Below, in pieces: positions 23,946 to 32,874 of a DNA stretch of 64,000 nucleotides. Below the pieces are notes generated by a model, which saw only the letters and a list, made by a program, of their open reading frames with translations, was not told where the DNA came from and made no database searches. The translations under genes were made by a program, and so were the position numbers. The stretch is from contig CBDCRZ010000106.1 of NCBI GenBank assembly GCA_965221135.1, positions 1,240,001 through 1,304,000 on the forward strand. Direction: 5' to 3'. The DNA is from Sansalvadorimonas sp965221135 (GTDB taxonomy: Bacteria; Pseudomonadota; Gammaproteobacteria; Pseudomonadales; Endozoicomonadaceae). Position 1 is the first letter of the stretch. The number at the start of each line of letters is the position of its first letter.

Positions 23946-26900
23946 TTAGTCCACATCCTCAGGGGCTGACTCGTAGTCGGAGTTGTCCATGTCGTCTGAA
24001 TCTGACGACATGTCATGACTTTCACTGCTGTTATTACTCATTTTATCAGGGATGGGTTCAGGTTTTTGGTATTGAGGGATTATTTTTGGGGCTTCTTGTG
24101 GAGAGAGAGGTGTTTGCTGGGTGGCGACAGAAGGAGCCAAAGCAAGCATTTTGAGGGCGATAGCCTCAAGTAAATATTTTTGGAAGTCGGCAACCTTCAC
24201 GTCATCCTTAAGAGCATCATCGATTATCTGTTGTTTCTCTTTTTGGGGGAGTCTTCTCATCGCTCCTCGCTCTAACACTATTTTAAACTGTGCTGTTCTG
24301 ACCATGTGCTGAGAGATTCCTTGTACTTTTGTTATAACAGCGCTATTCGTTGGGTGTTCACTTTTTACCCATGTCAGAAGTGTATTGTGATCTTCTTTTG
24401 AAAACGCAATGCTGAGTTGTTGCTGCTCCAGGAAAATCTGGTTGTGTAGTGTTTCCTGTGGCGTTTGCTGTAGTGATGTTTGTGCTTGTTTAGCGGCAGC
24501 CGGTTTTGGTGATCCCACTTTCCTTAACGTCCTTTTCCTTTCTTCAAATTCGTGAGGTTTTATTTCTGCAGGACAACTTGGTCCAGCATCTTCTTTCACT
24601 TTGCGTGCGCGAGTAGATCTCAGTTTGACAGCTGTTGTGGAAGTGCTGGGAAGGGTGTTGTTCAGAGTTTCCCAGTTTTTGTCTGCAATGGTTGTGATAA
24701 CTGTTTGCCGGAACTCTTCCGGAACAAGTAAAGTCTGCGCCTGAATGATGGCAGCGACTGCCGGGCTGGATTTTGTGGCATCACTTAAGTTAGACAGGAA
24801 CTCGAGAAAATGGATTTGCTCCTGGTATCTTTTTTCGGCAGTGAGAGAGAGTGATTCCAAAATACTGGAGTGTATATCGGTGGTCAGGTCTGCGAGATAG
24901 ATGGCACTTGCAGGGTTACCCGCCTGATCTGCAGATGTTACGCAGGATTGCAGCATAGCCTTTAAGTATTGAAACCAGTCACCCTCTATTTTTAGAAATT
25001 GCTGATCAGTGACCCCCTTCTGAAAAAACAGATCCATGCTTTGCTTCAACAATGAAATGGCAGTGTTATCTGCGGTGATATTTTCCCGTGCCATTAAGGC
25101 CTCTGCGGTTTTCTCAAGGGCAGCTTTGGCCGCTCTTTTCAGGGTCATGCTTTCAGCGGCATCTGTCACACTACTAATTAATGCGCGTTGCATATCCTGC
25201 TCAGAATCTTCTTTTACTTCTTTCTTTGTCTTATTCTCGGGCTCATCTTTCGCTGCTGCCTCTGCTTGATGAGGAGAGGAGCGAGGAAAAACCAGGCGTT
25301 CCGGCATGATTGCGAGAATAAGAGAAGAAGCAGGCCGATGGGCGGATAGCAGGTATGTGAGTTGTTTTTGTGGCGGCTGTTCAGGAGCAGGAGCGGCGCA
25401 CCGGTCTTCTGAGCATTCTTCTGCAGGGAGTGTAAGAGCTCTTATGGCTTGATAGTATGGCTCAAGAGATGCCACACGAGCAGGGTTGTTTTGTTGTACA
25501 AGGGTGACCCACTCGTCAGGCGGTATTTTGAAACCTGAGTGGAGATCTGCAGACTGCCACAGGGTTTGCAGGTGTGTTTCAACGTCTGTCAGGAGTGCGC
25601 CGCTATAGTGGCTTTCTGTGGCGACATCACGAAGAAAACTTTCCAGTTGTTGTTTTGTGACTCCTCCTCTCTCCATCAGTTTTATTATGGTGTCGAGCAT
25701 CTTTGTTTTTTGTGCAGATGCCGGCAGCTTTTGATAGAAGGCTCCCAGTCCCGTGATATTCTCGTAAGAAAGGGATTCCTGGCTTCTCATCACCTTCGTA
25801 AGTTGTTGCAACAGTTTGCTGGTATTACCGTTGTTTGCTGCAGCACCTTTGGACGTATTTGCCGAGAGTCCGTTGAGGCGATACAGAAGAAACCCATAGT
25901 AGTTCTCAAACAGTTGCTGCTGGGTCTCCTTTTTCCAGGCAAGGCTAAAGGCTTGCTGGAGCTCGAAGATGGCATTGGCTGAATTTGGGGCGCGTTTCCA
26001 TACCTGATATTTCTTCTCGCACTGCTCCAGAGGGCTGAGTGGAACCAGTACCTGGGGAGGAGGCGGTGGTGGTGGCGCACATGCAGGAGGTGGTGGCGGA
26101 GCTGTGACGTCTGTGGGCGAGACTGCCGGAGCATGACTCTCTGAGACCGTGATAGCCTCAGCTTTGGCCTGCCCCGGGATACTGGCAAAAGTTTTCGTAT
26201 TGACTGCTCTGCTGCGTTTTTTTCTTGTTGGGCGTACCGGTTCTGGGGTTTGTTGTGGCAACGGAGGTGTCGCTCCCGCAGCCGTTGTTTCAGGCATTAT
26301 CTCCATAGCGACACCTGGCTCAGGAGCAGGTTTAGAAATAGATTTAGGAACTGGCTCAGAAGTAAGCATGACAGGCAAAGACTGTGGGCCTTTGTCCGGC
26401 GTCGGATCGACAGGAGTGGCAGTCTCTGAATTGGCAAGACCTTCAAACCGAGGCGGCAGGCTGGTCGTGACTTGCACTCCGGGTGTTACGGTTTCTTCTA
26501 TGGAAGAAGGCTGAGGTGTCGGCGATGGAGGAGGCGATAGACTGACTGGTACTGGTGCTCCCTCGAGAGAGGATGGTCTTTCTTCTTCAATAGACAGTTC
26601 TGAGACTTGTGTAGTCAGGCTGGCAAGTGAATTGTTTTGGTTTTCCTGCAGCATCTGCTTCTTTTTTCTTCTTGGGGGGGGCTTTGGTGTCTTAGCTTGA
26701 AGTTCTGGTGTTTTAGCTCGAGGCTCTGGCGTTTTCGCCTGCAGCTCCGGTGTTGCTGAAAGACTGACTGTAGTGCCAGAAAGGCCCTCTGTCTCAGACT
26801 GTAGCTGCTGCATAATTGCCTGATAAAGTTCATCCGGGGATGCCTCTATATATGCTGGCTGTTCAGCCTCCTGCTTGTAGGGGTTGACGGCTGGTTCGGC

Positions 26901-28982
26901 TTTTATCTGTTTCGACAGGGCCAGGATGTCTTGCCAGTGTTTCTCGTCAGCAGGAATAGTAAGCAGGCTGGAGGTTATACGTTCCTGCTTTTTTTGCTGT
27001 GTTAGCAACTCAAGTTTCTCGACCAGATATTCGAACCGTTTGATATTGGTTCTCTGCTCTTCAAACTCATCAAATTTTTCCGCCGCTACCTGGCGTTGCT
27101 GCTGGTACTCTGGATCTTGTGGATCATCAATTTTAAGCTGGTAGGTTTGCTCACAAATAGAAAGAAATTCTGCGGTTTCCGCACTTTTTTTCTTTATCAT
27201 TAGCAGTAGTTCCTGTGCTCGCCTCAGCTCGTCTTTACCAAGGGTGCGTTTGGGAGTCACAAGAGGTATAGGGGTGTCGACGAGGCTGGCCAGGGTTTTA
27301 TAACCAGAGCCCAGATTAAATCCACTCATAAAGCCATTAGGCCGTTTCAGGTCTGAAACCAGAGATGCCTGAACCTGGATTTTGCCCTGCACACCCTGAA
27401 AATAGGTATTAAGAAGGGCCCAAAGTTGCTGCCAGTTCTCACGAGGGGCAGGGGTAAGACCGTCTCTGCTTTTTGATGTGAAAACCAGCACTCTGCCAGG
27501 CAGAACGACAAGGGCGCTGAATCGTGGCAGGTCTTTGATCACCACATAAACATTATCGATCTGGGAGGTGATATTCATTACCAGCGAGCTGTGAGTGTTC
27601 CACTGTCGGGTGGCTTCTATATAGTGCTCACATTCTGCCAGATGTTGCGTATTTTTAATGGCTGCGGGACTTTCAGGTATGGTCCAGTCTTTATTCCACA
27701 GAGGGGTTGCCAGTCGGTCTTCAATGCCGAGGTACTGGCGAAGAATCTGGCTGTGCATCAAATCAATTTTCATACTCTCTGCTTCTGTGAACCGTTGGTT
27801 CTGCAACATGTCAGCCCAGTGAACACGAAGGCGATAAAGGCTGTGCGCAGCCGCTGCTGCAGACTGGTATTTGCTTTTTGATTTTCCTGTTTTTTTTGTA
27901 ATCTGCTCGACTCTGTTAACAAGGCTCAGGCCTTCGCTGTCGCTGATTAATGAATGAGGCCCTGAGTTTGGGTAGGTCTTTTTAAGCCAGCTATCCAGTG
28001 CCCTGTAGTGATCTGTTACATTGGTGACGGTGTGAGATCCGCGCTGAGGCAGGTCAGTCATCAATACATAGTCCCCCTCTGGCACTGGCTTTGTTGTGGT
28101 CGTTTGTGGCTGCTGCCGACGACGAACTTTTTTCTGTACAGAGCCGCTCAGTTTGCTGGCCAGCTCCAATGTTTTTGATGTCGGTTTTGTGGCAGGCTGG
28201 TAAGTAACAGGAGTGAGTGATTCTTCAACGAGATATTCTATGCTCTGGCCCCAGCCCAGCAGCTTATCCAGAAGGGTGAAAAAATCCTGCCTGACAAGAA
28301 CGTCGTAAATATTTTCCGTCGAGCCTTTAACCAGCCACATGTCAAGAATGCCTGCATCAGGGAAGGTAACCTGCATTCTTTTTGCGTTCTGCGCGGACTT
28401 TAGTGCGACTTTATAGCGAGGGTCTGTTGATATGCGGTAGTTGACGGCATGCCCCGAAGTACGCAGGGTGTCCATGATTGTTTTTGAATCCAGAGGCCCT
28501 TCATCCTCTTCAGTAAATTCAAGATCGTCCCTGGGGGTTGATTCGTCTTTCCCGAAGGCTGCCAGATCAGCAGGTGACAGTTCTTTGAACTCCTCTGGCA
28601 CAGGTGATGCCGGCTGTGTGCCGGTTAACAGAAAACCACCTGTCGGGCGTTGGGAAAAATCCGGGAAATATATTCTCTTCCCGTCAGTGGCGATTCCCCA
28701 GGACCATCTTGATCTGAGAGCCTTGTTGTCCAGATAGCAGCCAATGTGCCCGCGTATGCAGCTGGAAAGCACTGAACACTGCTCTGCACTCTGTAGTGCC
28801 GGAAAGCGTTGTTTTGGGATCTGATCCAAAGGTATTGCTACGGGGGGGGCGTGTTGCTTTCCTCCCGAATAGGCGATATTGGGCAGACTAAAGGCAACCC
28901 AGAAGAAAAGCAGCACCCGAGCGAAGCGAGTGCTTCTTGAGGTTGTGATTCGTAATAAAACGTTGCAGTTAAAAGTATCCAC
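23946..28982 (-). CDS. Giant exported proline-rich protein
   Basis: 1678 residues from a GTG at 28982; an upstream in-frame TGA excludes a longer start. An N-terminal signal-like segment (RVLLFFWVAFSLPNIAYSGG, about residues 22-41) suggests export. Residues 50-700 are mixed and contain no motif I know. A Pro-rich linker follows, with a repeated TPELQAKTPEPRAKTP block ending in PPPRRKKK (about 740-770) and a polyproline stretch APPPPPACAPPPPPPP (about 960-980). Helical segments occupy 985-1650. The C-terminus is a Ser/Asp tail ending SDYESAPEDVD. No family is recognised. The gene lies between direct repeats of the lysR-fpr region and so looks inserted. A host-interaction role is plausible from composition only. 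Confidence 0.8.
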   Translation of the reverse strand: MDTFNCNVLLRITTSRSTRFARVLLFFWVAFSLPNIAYSGGKQHAPPVAIPLDQIPKQRFPALQSAEQCSVLSSCIRGHIGCYLDNKALRSRWSWGIATDGKRIYFPDFSQRPTGGFLLTGTQPASPVPEEFKELSPADLAAFGKDESTPRDDLEFTEEDEGPLDSKTIMDTLRTSGHAVNYRISTDPRYKVALKSAQNAKRMQVTFPDAGILDMWLVKGSTENIYDVLVRQDFFTLLDKLLGWGQSIEYLVEESLTPVTYQPATKPTSKTLELASKLSGSVQKKVRRRQQPQTTTTKPVPEGDYVLMTDLPQRGSHTVTNVTDHYRALDSWLKKTYPNSGPHSLISDSEGLSLVNRVEQITKKTGKSKSKYQSAAAAAHSLYRLRVHWADMLQNQRFTEAESMKIDLMHSQILRQYLGIEDRLATPLWNKDWTIPESPAAIKNTQHLAECEHYIEATRQWNTHSSLVMNITSQIDNVYVVIKDLPRFSALVVLPGRVLVFTSKSRDGLTPAPRENWQQLWALLNTYFQGVQGKIQVQASLVSDLKRPNGFMSGFNLGSGYKTLASLVDTPIPLVTPKRTLGKDELRRAQELLLMIKKKSAETAEFLSICEQTYQLKIDDPQDPEYQQQRQVAAEKFDEFEEQRTNIKRFEYLVEKLELLTQQKKQERITSSLLTIPADEKHWQDILALSKQIKAEPAVNPYKQEAEQPAYIEASPDELYQAIMQQLQSETEGLSGTTVSLSATPELQAKTPEPRAKTPELQAKTPKPPPRRKKKQMLQENQNNSLASLTTQVSELSIEEERPSSLEGAPVPVSLSPPPSPTPQPSSIEETVTPGVQVTTSLPPRFEGLANSETATPVDPTPDKGPQSLPVMLTSEPVPKSISKPAPEPGVAMEIMPETTAAGATPPLPQQTPEPVRPTRKKRSRAVNTKTFASIPGQAKAEAITVSESHAPAVSPTDVTAPPPPPACAPPPPPPPQVLVPLSPLEQCEKKYQVWKRAPNSANAIFELQQAFSLAWKKETQQQLFENYYGFLLYRLNGLSANTSKGAAANNGNTSKLLQQLTKVMRSQESLSYENITGLGAFYQKLPASAQKTKMLDTIIKLMERGGVTKQQLESFLRDVATESHYSGALLTDVETHLQTLWQSADLHSGFKIPPDEWVTLVQQNNPARVASLEPYYQAIRALTLPAEECSEDRCAAPAPEQPPQKQLTYLLSAHRPASSLILAIMPERLVFPRSSPHQAEAAAKDEPENKTKKEVKEDSEQDMQRALISSVTDAAESMTLKRAAKAALEKTAEALMARENITADNTAISLLKQSMDLFFQKGVTDQQFLKIEGDWFQYLKAMLQSCVTSADQAGNPASAIYLADLTTDIHSSILESLSLTAEKRYQEQIHFLEFLSNLSDATKSSPAVAAIIQAQTLLVPEEFRQTVITTIADKNWETLNNTLPSTSTTAVKLRSTRARKVKEDAGPSCPAEIKPHEFEERKRTLRKVGSPKPAAAKQAQTSLQQTPQETLHNQIFLEQQQLSIAFSKEDHNTLLTWVKSEHPTNSAVITKVQGISQHMVRTAQFKIVLERGAMRRLPQKEKQQIIDDALKDDVKVADFQKYLLEAIALKMLALAPSVATQQTPLSPQEAPKIIPQYQKPEPIPDKMSNNSSESHDMSSDSDDMDNSDYESAPEDVD

Positions 28983-29123
28983 TGGATATCAGATAAGGCC
29001 ATGTAATTCTGGGGTAGATCAATATAGCAGCATGAAAAAATGTGGCTGAAAAACATTGCCATGATTTAAGAGTGGGTGCGAAAAAAGGAAGGGAGAGCCA
29101 ATCATTATGTTTAAACAAGAATA

Positions 29124-29152
29124 GCCTTCATAAGAATTTTTCTTATGAAGGC
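29124..29152. repeat. Perfect 13-bp inverted repeat
   Basis: GCCTTCATAAGAA (29124-29136) and TTCTTATGAAGGC (29140-29152) form a perfect stem around TTT. It may be a structured RNA element or an insertion relic. Confidence 0.8.
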
Positions 29153-29243
29153 ATGGACTGTTAATGCGTCTTGAAAAGGATATCGTAAATGAAAGTTCAA
29201 AGGGGCAGAAATGGTCTTGGAAACTATACATATCAGATACAAT

Positions 29244-29277
29244 AAAAGGAGACTGTCGTAGACATTCTCCTTTTTTT
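29244..29277 (+). terminator. Orphan rho-independent terminator
   Basis: AAAAGGAGA (29244-29252) pairs with TCTCCTTTT (29266-29274), followed by T run to 29277. No protein gene ends just upstream on this strand, so it may end a small RNA or a very short gene. Confidence 0.65.
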
Positions 29278-29799
29278 GATGAGGCTCAATATATCTTTTG
29301 AGCGAAAAAGGTTGTCCCTCAAGGCATAAGGTGTCCGGTATTTTAAGCATAAAAAAGGCCGTTTTTTAGTCTAAAAGGCCAGAGTGTGAGCGAGGAAAAA
29401 AACGTTAACTGTCCAACAGTACAAAAATATCGAATTATGTGGCTGAAAATTCTTCACATATAGTGTCCGAGCATTCTAAAGAGTAAGTGATTTATTCTTG
29501 GAATAAATTCAGATTGGCTTTTTTCTTAATATAATATTTAGTTATTAAGGTTCAATAATCAATGCGATTTTTTTCATGCAGGGTTTTATTTGTTAAAAGA
29601 ATTGATCATATTGCTATTAAAAAAGAATTTTAAATAGCATTTATGCATTTTTATGGAGTGTAATTCCATTTCTAAGGTGATTTCTTAGGTTCGCATTAAA
29701 AATAATTTCGCAGTGATTTAAAAAATAGGGTTTTGGCATGGACCCGATTCAGATTTGATTGAATTTCTGGAAAAGGTTGGTGTGGCAGAAGAAGGGAGC

Positions 29800-30328
29800 T
29801 GAAGCTGTCGAAGGGTATATCGCATTATCGATTAAACCGATTATTTATATTTATAAAATCTGATTAACCGATATGTTAAAACCAAGTAACCTTTTTCTCA
29901 ATTGCTGAGGTCAAAAGCCCAGACAGCACAATTAGCAACCGACTAAGCTGCCGACAATAAGAACCGTATCAGGTGAGAATAAAAGTATGAGCGCATTACG
30001 AAAGGAGAAGGTCACAGGAGTTCATCACTGGAATGACACTCTGTTCAGTTTTACCACCACCCGTGACAGTGGTTTCCGTTTTAAGAATGGTCATTTCGTG
30101 ATGATCGGTCTTGAGGTGGAAGGCCGCCCCCTGATGCGTGCCTACAGTATCGCCAGTGCGAACTATGAAGAAGAGTTGGAATTCTTCAGTATTAAAGTGG
30201 CCGATGGTCCCTTGACCTCTCGCCTGCAGCACTTGAAAGAAGGTGATGAAATTCTCGTTAGCAGCAAGCCCACAGGAACTCTTGTGCTGGATAACCTGCT
30301 GCCGGGCCGTAATCTCTGGCTGATCAGC
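29800..30328. repeat. Direct repeat copy 2 (lysR start, intergenic region, fpr 5' part)
   Basis: The partner of 23331-23857. The lysR side is cut after the first ten or so codons, while the fpr side continues into the complete gene. The duplicated regulatory elements CGATTAAACCGATTA (29829-29843) and TGATTAACCGAT (29861-29872) are kept, so the intact fpr retains its promoter. Confidence 0.92.
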
Positions 30329-30760
30329 ACTGGTACAGGTCTTGCGCCGTTTATCAGCATTATTAAAGACCCGGAAACCTACGAGCAGTATGACAATATT
30401 ATTCTGACTCACGGTGTGCGCTATGTGTCTGAGCTAGCCTATCAGGGCATGATTAAAGATGAACTGCCAGTGAATGAATTCTTTGGCGAAGACGTTAAAG
30501 AAAAGCTGCATTATTATCCAACAGTCACCCGTGAAGACTTCCCGAATCAGGGGCGCCTGACCGACCTGATGGAGAGTGGTAAGCTGGCCAGTGACCTGAA
30601 TCTTGAGCCATTTAACCTGGAGCAGGATCGCTTTATGATCTGCGGCAGCCCGGCGATGCTCAAAGACACATGCGCCATTCTTGATGCACAGGGTTTCGAG
30701 GAAGCCCGCCACGGCAATGCCGGTCACTATGTGATTGAGCGAGCCTTTGTCGAAAGTTAA
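29987..30760 (+). CDS. fpr: Ferredoxin--NADP reductase
   Basis: 257 residues. FAD-binding RAYS (51-54) with ASANYEEELEFFSIKV, phosphate-contact GPLTSRL, and the NADP motif STGTGLAPFISI (114-125) are intact. The C-terminus ends VERAFVES, as in the bacterial subfamily lacking a terminal Tyr. The enzyme exchanges electrons between NADPH and ferredoxin/flavodoxin and supports oxidative-stress defence and Fe-S repair. Its usual divergent LysR partner lies 6.6 kb to the left because the giant gene and a repeat copy have come between them. Confidence 0.96.
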   Translation: MSALRKEKVTGVHHWNDTLFSFTTTRDSGFRFKNGHFVMIGLEVEGRPLMRAYSIASANYEEELEFFSIKVADGPLTSRLQHLKEGDEILVSSKPTGTLVLDNLLPGRNLWLISTGTGLAPFISIIKDPETYEQYDNIILTHGVRYVSELAYQGMIKDELPVNEFFGEDVKEKLHYYPTVTREDFPNQGRLTDLMESGKLASDLNLEPFNLEQDRFMICGSPAMLKDTCAILDAQGFEEARHGNAGHYVIERAFVES

Positions 30761-30845
30761 TTATTGAGGGTAGGGTGCAGGCTGAGGCATCATGCAGTGA
30801 TATTCGGGTGATCCGATTATAATCAACAGCAGGATGCCAGCAGCC

Positions 30846-31628
30846 ATGTACTCTCACCACTGCGATAACAGCGACAGCTCCCGAATCCACCTCTCAAACT
30901 TCTGGAATAAGGCTGTATCAGCCTGTCTGGGAGTTGTTCTCTGTATTGGCGTAATGACGAAGGCTGGTCGCTCTTTTGCTGCTGATGCACCCCAGACAAT
31001 CAAACCCTTAACCATGGCGGACCACTGGCAGCTGTTGAGTTATTCCAGTATCCCGGCCAATACCGTGAGCTTTGGGGATAACACAATGACGCTGGCGGTT
31101 AATCAATCGGCCAGTCCGGTGATCTTTCCCCTGAGTCGGCCTGTGACTCTGCAGGATATACGGCTGCAGTTTTCTGTTGATGGTCAGTTAAACCTGGCAG
31201 ATAAAAAGCAGGGAGCAAAAGGAGCCGATGACTTTCTGTTCCGGCTGGGTGTTGTCTATGAAGGTGAACGCACCATGAATGCTTTCCAGCGTGCCTTTGC
31301 ACCAGAGTGGGTAACGACGCTGTTTGATCTGGCTCCTGAGGATATGGGTGTAGATTCAATCACTTTTTATAATGTTTATTCTGATGACCGGCTGACAGGG
31401 AAGGAGCGTCAACACCCGGCTTCTGACTTGCTCAATGAAATTTTCTTTCAGGAAAGACCGGAAAATCACCAGACTGTTGATATGACTTTTTCACCGGACA
31501 CAGATAAAAAGATACTCGCTCTGTGGATAAGTTCCGATGGCGATGACACAGGTTCAAGTTACTCTGTGACCCTTAAGAACCTTGAATTGATTGAAATTAA
31601 GACTGGGAGCTGCAGGCTGGAATGTTAA
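30846..31628 (+). CDS. Exported hypothetical protein
   Basis: About 260 residues. An ATG at 30846 has AGGA upstream; ATG 30834 is also possible. After a hydrophobic segment (AVSACLGVVLCIGVMTKAG) there is an Ala-rich cleavage-like site (SFAADA) and a beta-rich body with PLTMADHWQLLSYSSIPANT and ALWISSDGDDTGSSYSVTL. It may be a periplasmic ligand-binding domain; the family was not identified with confidence. It overlaps the 3' end of the convergent ygjP-like gene by 4 bp. Confidence 0.7.
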   Translation: MYSHHCDNSDSSRIHLSNFWNKAVSACLGVVLCIGVMTKAGRSFAADAPQTIKPLTMADHWQLLSYSSIPANTVSFGDNTMTLAVNQSASPVIFPLSRPVTLQDIRLQFSVDGQLNLADKKQGAKGADDFLFRLGVVYEGERTMNAFQRAFAPEWVTTLFDLAPEDMGVDSITFYNVYSDDRLTGKERQHPASDLLNEIFFQERPENHQTVDMTFSPDTDKKILALWISSDGDDTGSSYSVTLKNLELIEIKTGSCRLEC

Positions 31629-32140
31629 GGGTACAGCTTCTCACCGGAATCAAGAAAGGTGAGATAAAGCCGCATATCCAGTTCCAGCTGGTGGTAGTCC
31701 GGCTCCATATACCGGCATAGCTGATAGAACGCCTTGTTATGCTCTTTCTCCCGAAAATGTGCGAGCTCATGAACCACTATCATGCGCAGGAAAGCCTCCG
31801 GAGCAGTTTTAAACACCGTGGCAATATGAATCTCATTGCTGGCTTTCAGTTTGCCACCGTGGGTACGGGAAATATAAGTGTGGGTGCCGAGGGCGTGTTT
31901 GATGGTATTGATCTTGCTGTCGTACACCACCTTGCTCAGGGAGCCTGACTTTTTCATGTACTGATTTTTCAGCGTCATGGTGTAGTCGTATAACGCTTTG
32001 GCGCTTTTGATGTTGTGTGGTTCAGGGTAACGCTTGAGAAGAATCTCTCCCAGGCGCTGCTGCTGAATCAGGGTTTCCACCTGAGACAGGATCTGGTCCG
32101 GGTAACCCTGCAGGTATTTGAGGTTGGATTTCTCTGACAT
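31625..32140 (-). CDS. YgjP-like zinc metallopeptidase
   Basis: 171 residues with the zinc motif HELAH (124-128) and a third histidine in REKEHNKAF (134). This fits the M48-like YgjP/WLM group. No signal peptide is present. Substrates of this family are not well defined. It is followed at its 3' end by the convergent exported protein gene and lies downstream of a GNAT gene on the same strand with a 30-bp gap, perhaps co-transcribed. Confidence 0.85.
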   Translation of the reverse strand: MSEKSNLKYLQGYPDQILSQVETLIQQQRLGEILLKRYPEPHNIKSAKALYDYTMTLKNQYMKKSGSLSKVVYDSKINTIKHALGTHTYISRTHGGKLKASNEIHIATVFKTAPEAFLRMIVVHELAHFREKEHNKAFYQLCRYMEPDYHQLELDMRLYLTFLDSGEKLYP

Positions 32141-32169
32141 ATTTGAATCCCGAGGTGAGGTTAATATCG

Positions 32170-32727
32170 TTACACTGGTCGCGGGTTAATACAGGCAGTG
32201 AGAATATGATCCTGCCAGCGCCCATTGATCTTCAGATAATCCCGAGCCGTACCTTCAACTTCAAACCCAAGACGCACCAGCAGCTTTCCGCTGCGTTCAT
32301 TGGTTGGGATATAGTTTGCCATAATCCGGTGCAGACCCACCTCGTTAAAGATGTAATCCATTCCTGCCCGAACGATTTCATACATATACCCCTGCCCCTG
32401 ATATTTTCCAGCCACTGAATAGCCGAGATTGCAGGCCTGAAAAGCACCTAAAACAATATTATAAAAATTGCATAAACCAATCACTTCGCTGCGGTCGGGA
32501 GTGAGAGCGGTGAATTTGTAGCCTGCTTTTTGATCAAACAGCGCCTGGCTTTGCTGCTGCATTTCCTGCCAGTAGGGGAGAGTGCTGATGCCTTCAGGTC
32601 GAACAGGTTCCCAGGGTTTGAGGCGAGTCTGGTTTTCGGAGAAATAACGCAGCATCAGGGCGGCATCGTCAGGGCCGCAGATTTCCAAACGGGTTCTTTC
32701 TGTGGTTATTGTCAGTGGGGAATTCAT
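32170..32727 (-). CDS. GNAT acetyltransferase, RimJ/RimL-like
   Basis: 185 residues. ERTRLEICGPDDAALM at the start, IGLCNFYNIVLG, the acetyl-CoA site KYQGQGYMYE (about residues 103-112) and C-terminal HRIMANYIPTNERSGKLLVRLGF are characteristic of RimJ-type N-acetyltransferases that act on ribosomal protein N-termini. Exact target is uncertain. It is probably in one transcript with the metallopeptidase gene. Confidence 0.88.
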   Translation of the reverse strand: MNSPLTITTERTRLEICGPDDAALMLRYFSENQTRLKPWEPVRPEGISTLPYWQEMQQQSQALFDQKAGYKFTALTPDRSEVIGLCNFYNIVLGAFQACNLGYSVAGKYQGQGYMYEIVRAGMDYIFNEVGLHRIMANYIPTNERSGKLLVRLGFEVEGTARDYLKINGRWQDHILTACINPRPV

Positions 32728-32832
32728 ATTAAACCGATTAACGGGAGGGTGCCTGAGGGTAGTGGGGTTCTAATGCACCGGCAGTGTATTCTGTTTGCCG
32801 GGGCATTTTTACTGAATCCTTCTTCGATACAT

Positions 32833-32874
32833 TCTACCTACAGCAGTCTACCTACAGCAGTCTACCTACAGCAG
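32833..32874. repeat. Three exact 14-bp tandem repeats over a stop codon
   Basis: TCTACCTACAGCAG is repeated exactly at 32833-32846, 32847-32860 and 32861-32874. The TAG stop of the leftward carboxylesterase gene (32866-32868) and its last two Leu codons lie in the third unit. A frame change in the array would leave further stops available. Confidence 0.95.

Larger units (their letters stand above)
28983..29986. other. AT-rich gap of 1 kb with hairpins, no supported gene
   Basis: Between 28983 and about 29790 base composition is clearly richer in A+T than the flanks and no long frame with coding character exists. It contains an inverted repeat at 29124-29152, a terminator-like hairpin at 29244-29277 and a short 45-codon frame at 29164-29301. 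From 29800 onward the sequence is the second copy of the lysR-fpr regulatory repeat. The left part should hold the promoter of the giant gene, but no convincing motif was found. Confidence 0.6.

Noticed and set aside
23946..28982. Giant protein as a RTX toxin, adhesin or polyketide enzyme
   Set aside because: No calcium-binding nonapeptides, no Ig-like or cadherin repeats, no LPXTG or autotransporter barrel, and no carrier-protein motifs were seen.
20815..32874. Short tandem repeats as a CRISPR array
   Set aside because: Units are 14-16 bp and directly adjacent without spacers, differ between loci and have only two or three copies; no cas genes are present.
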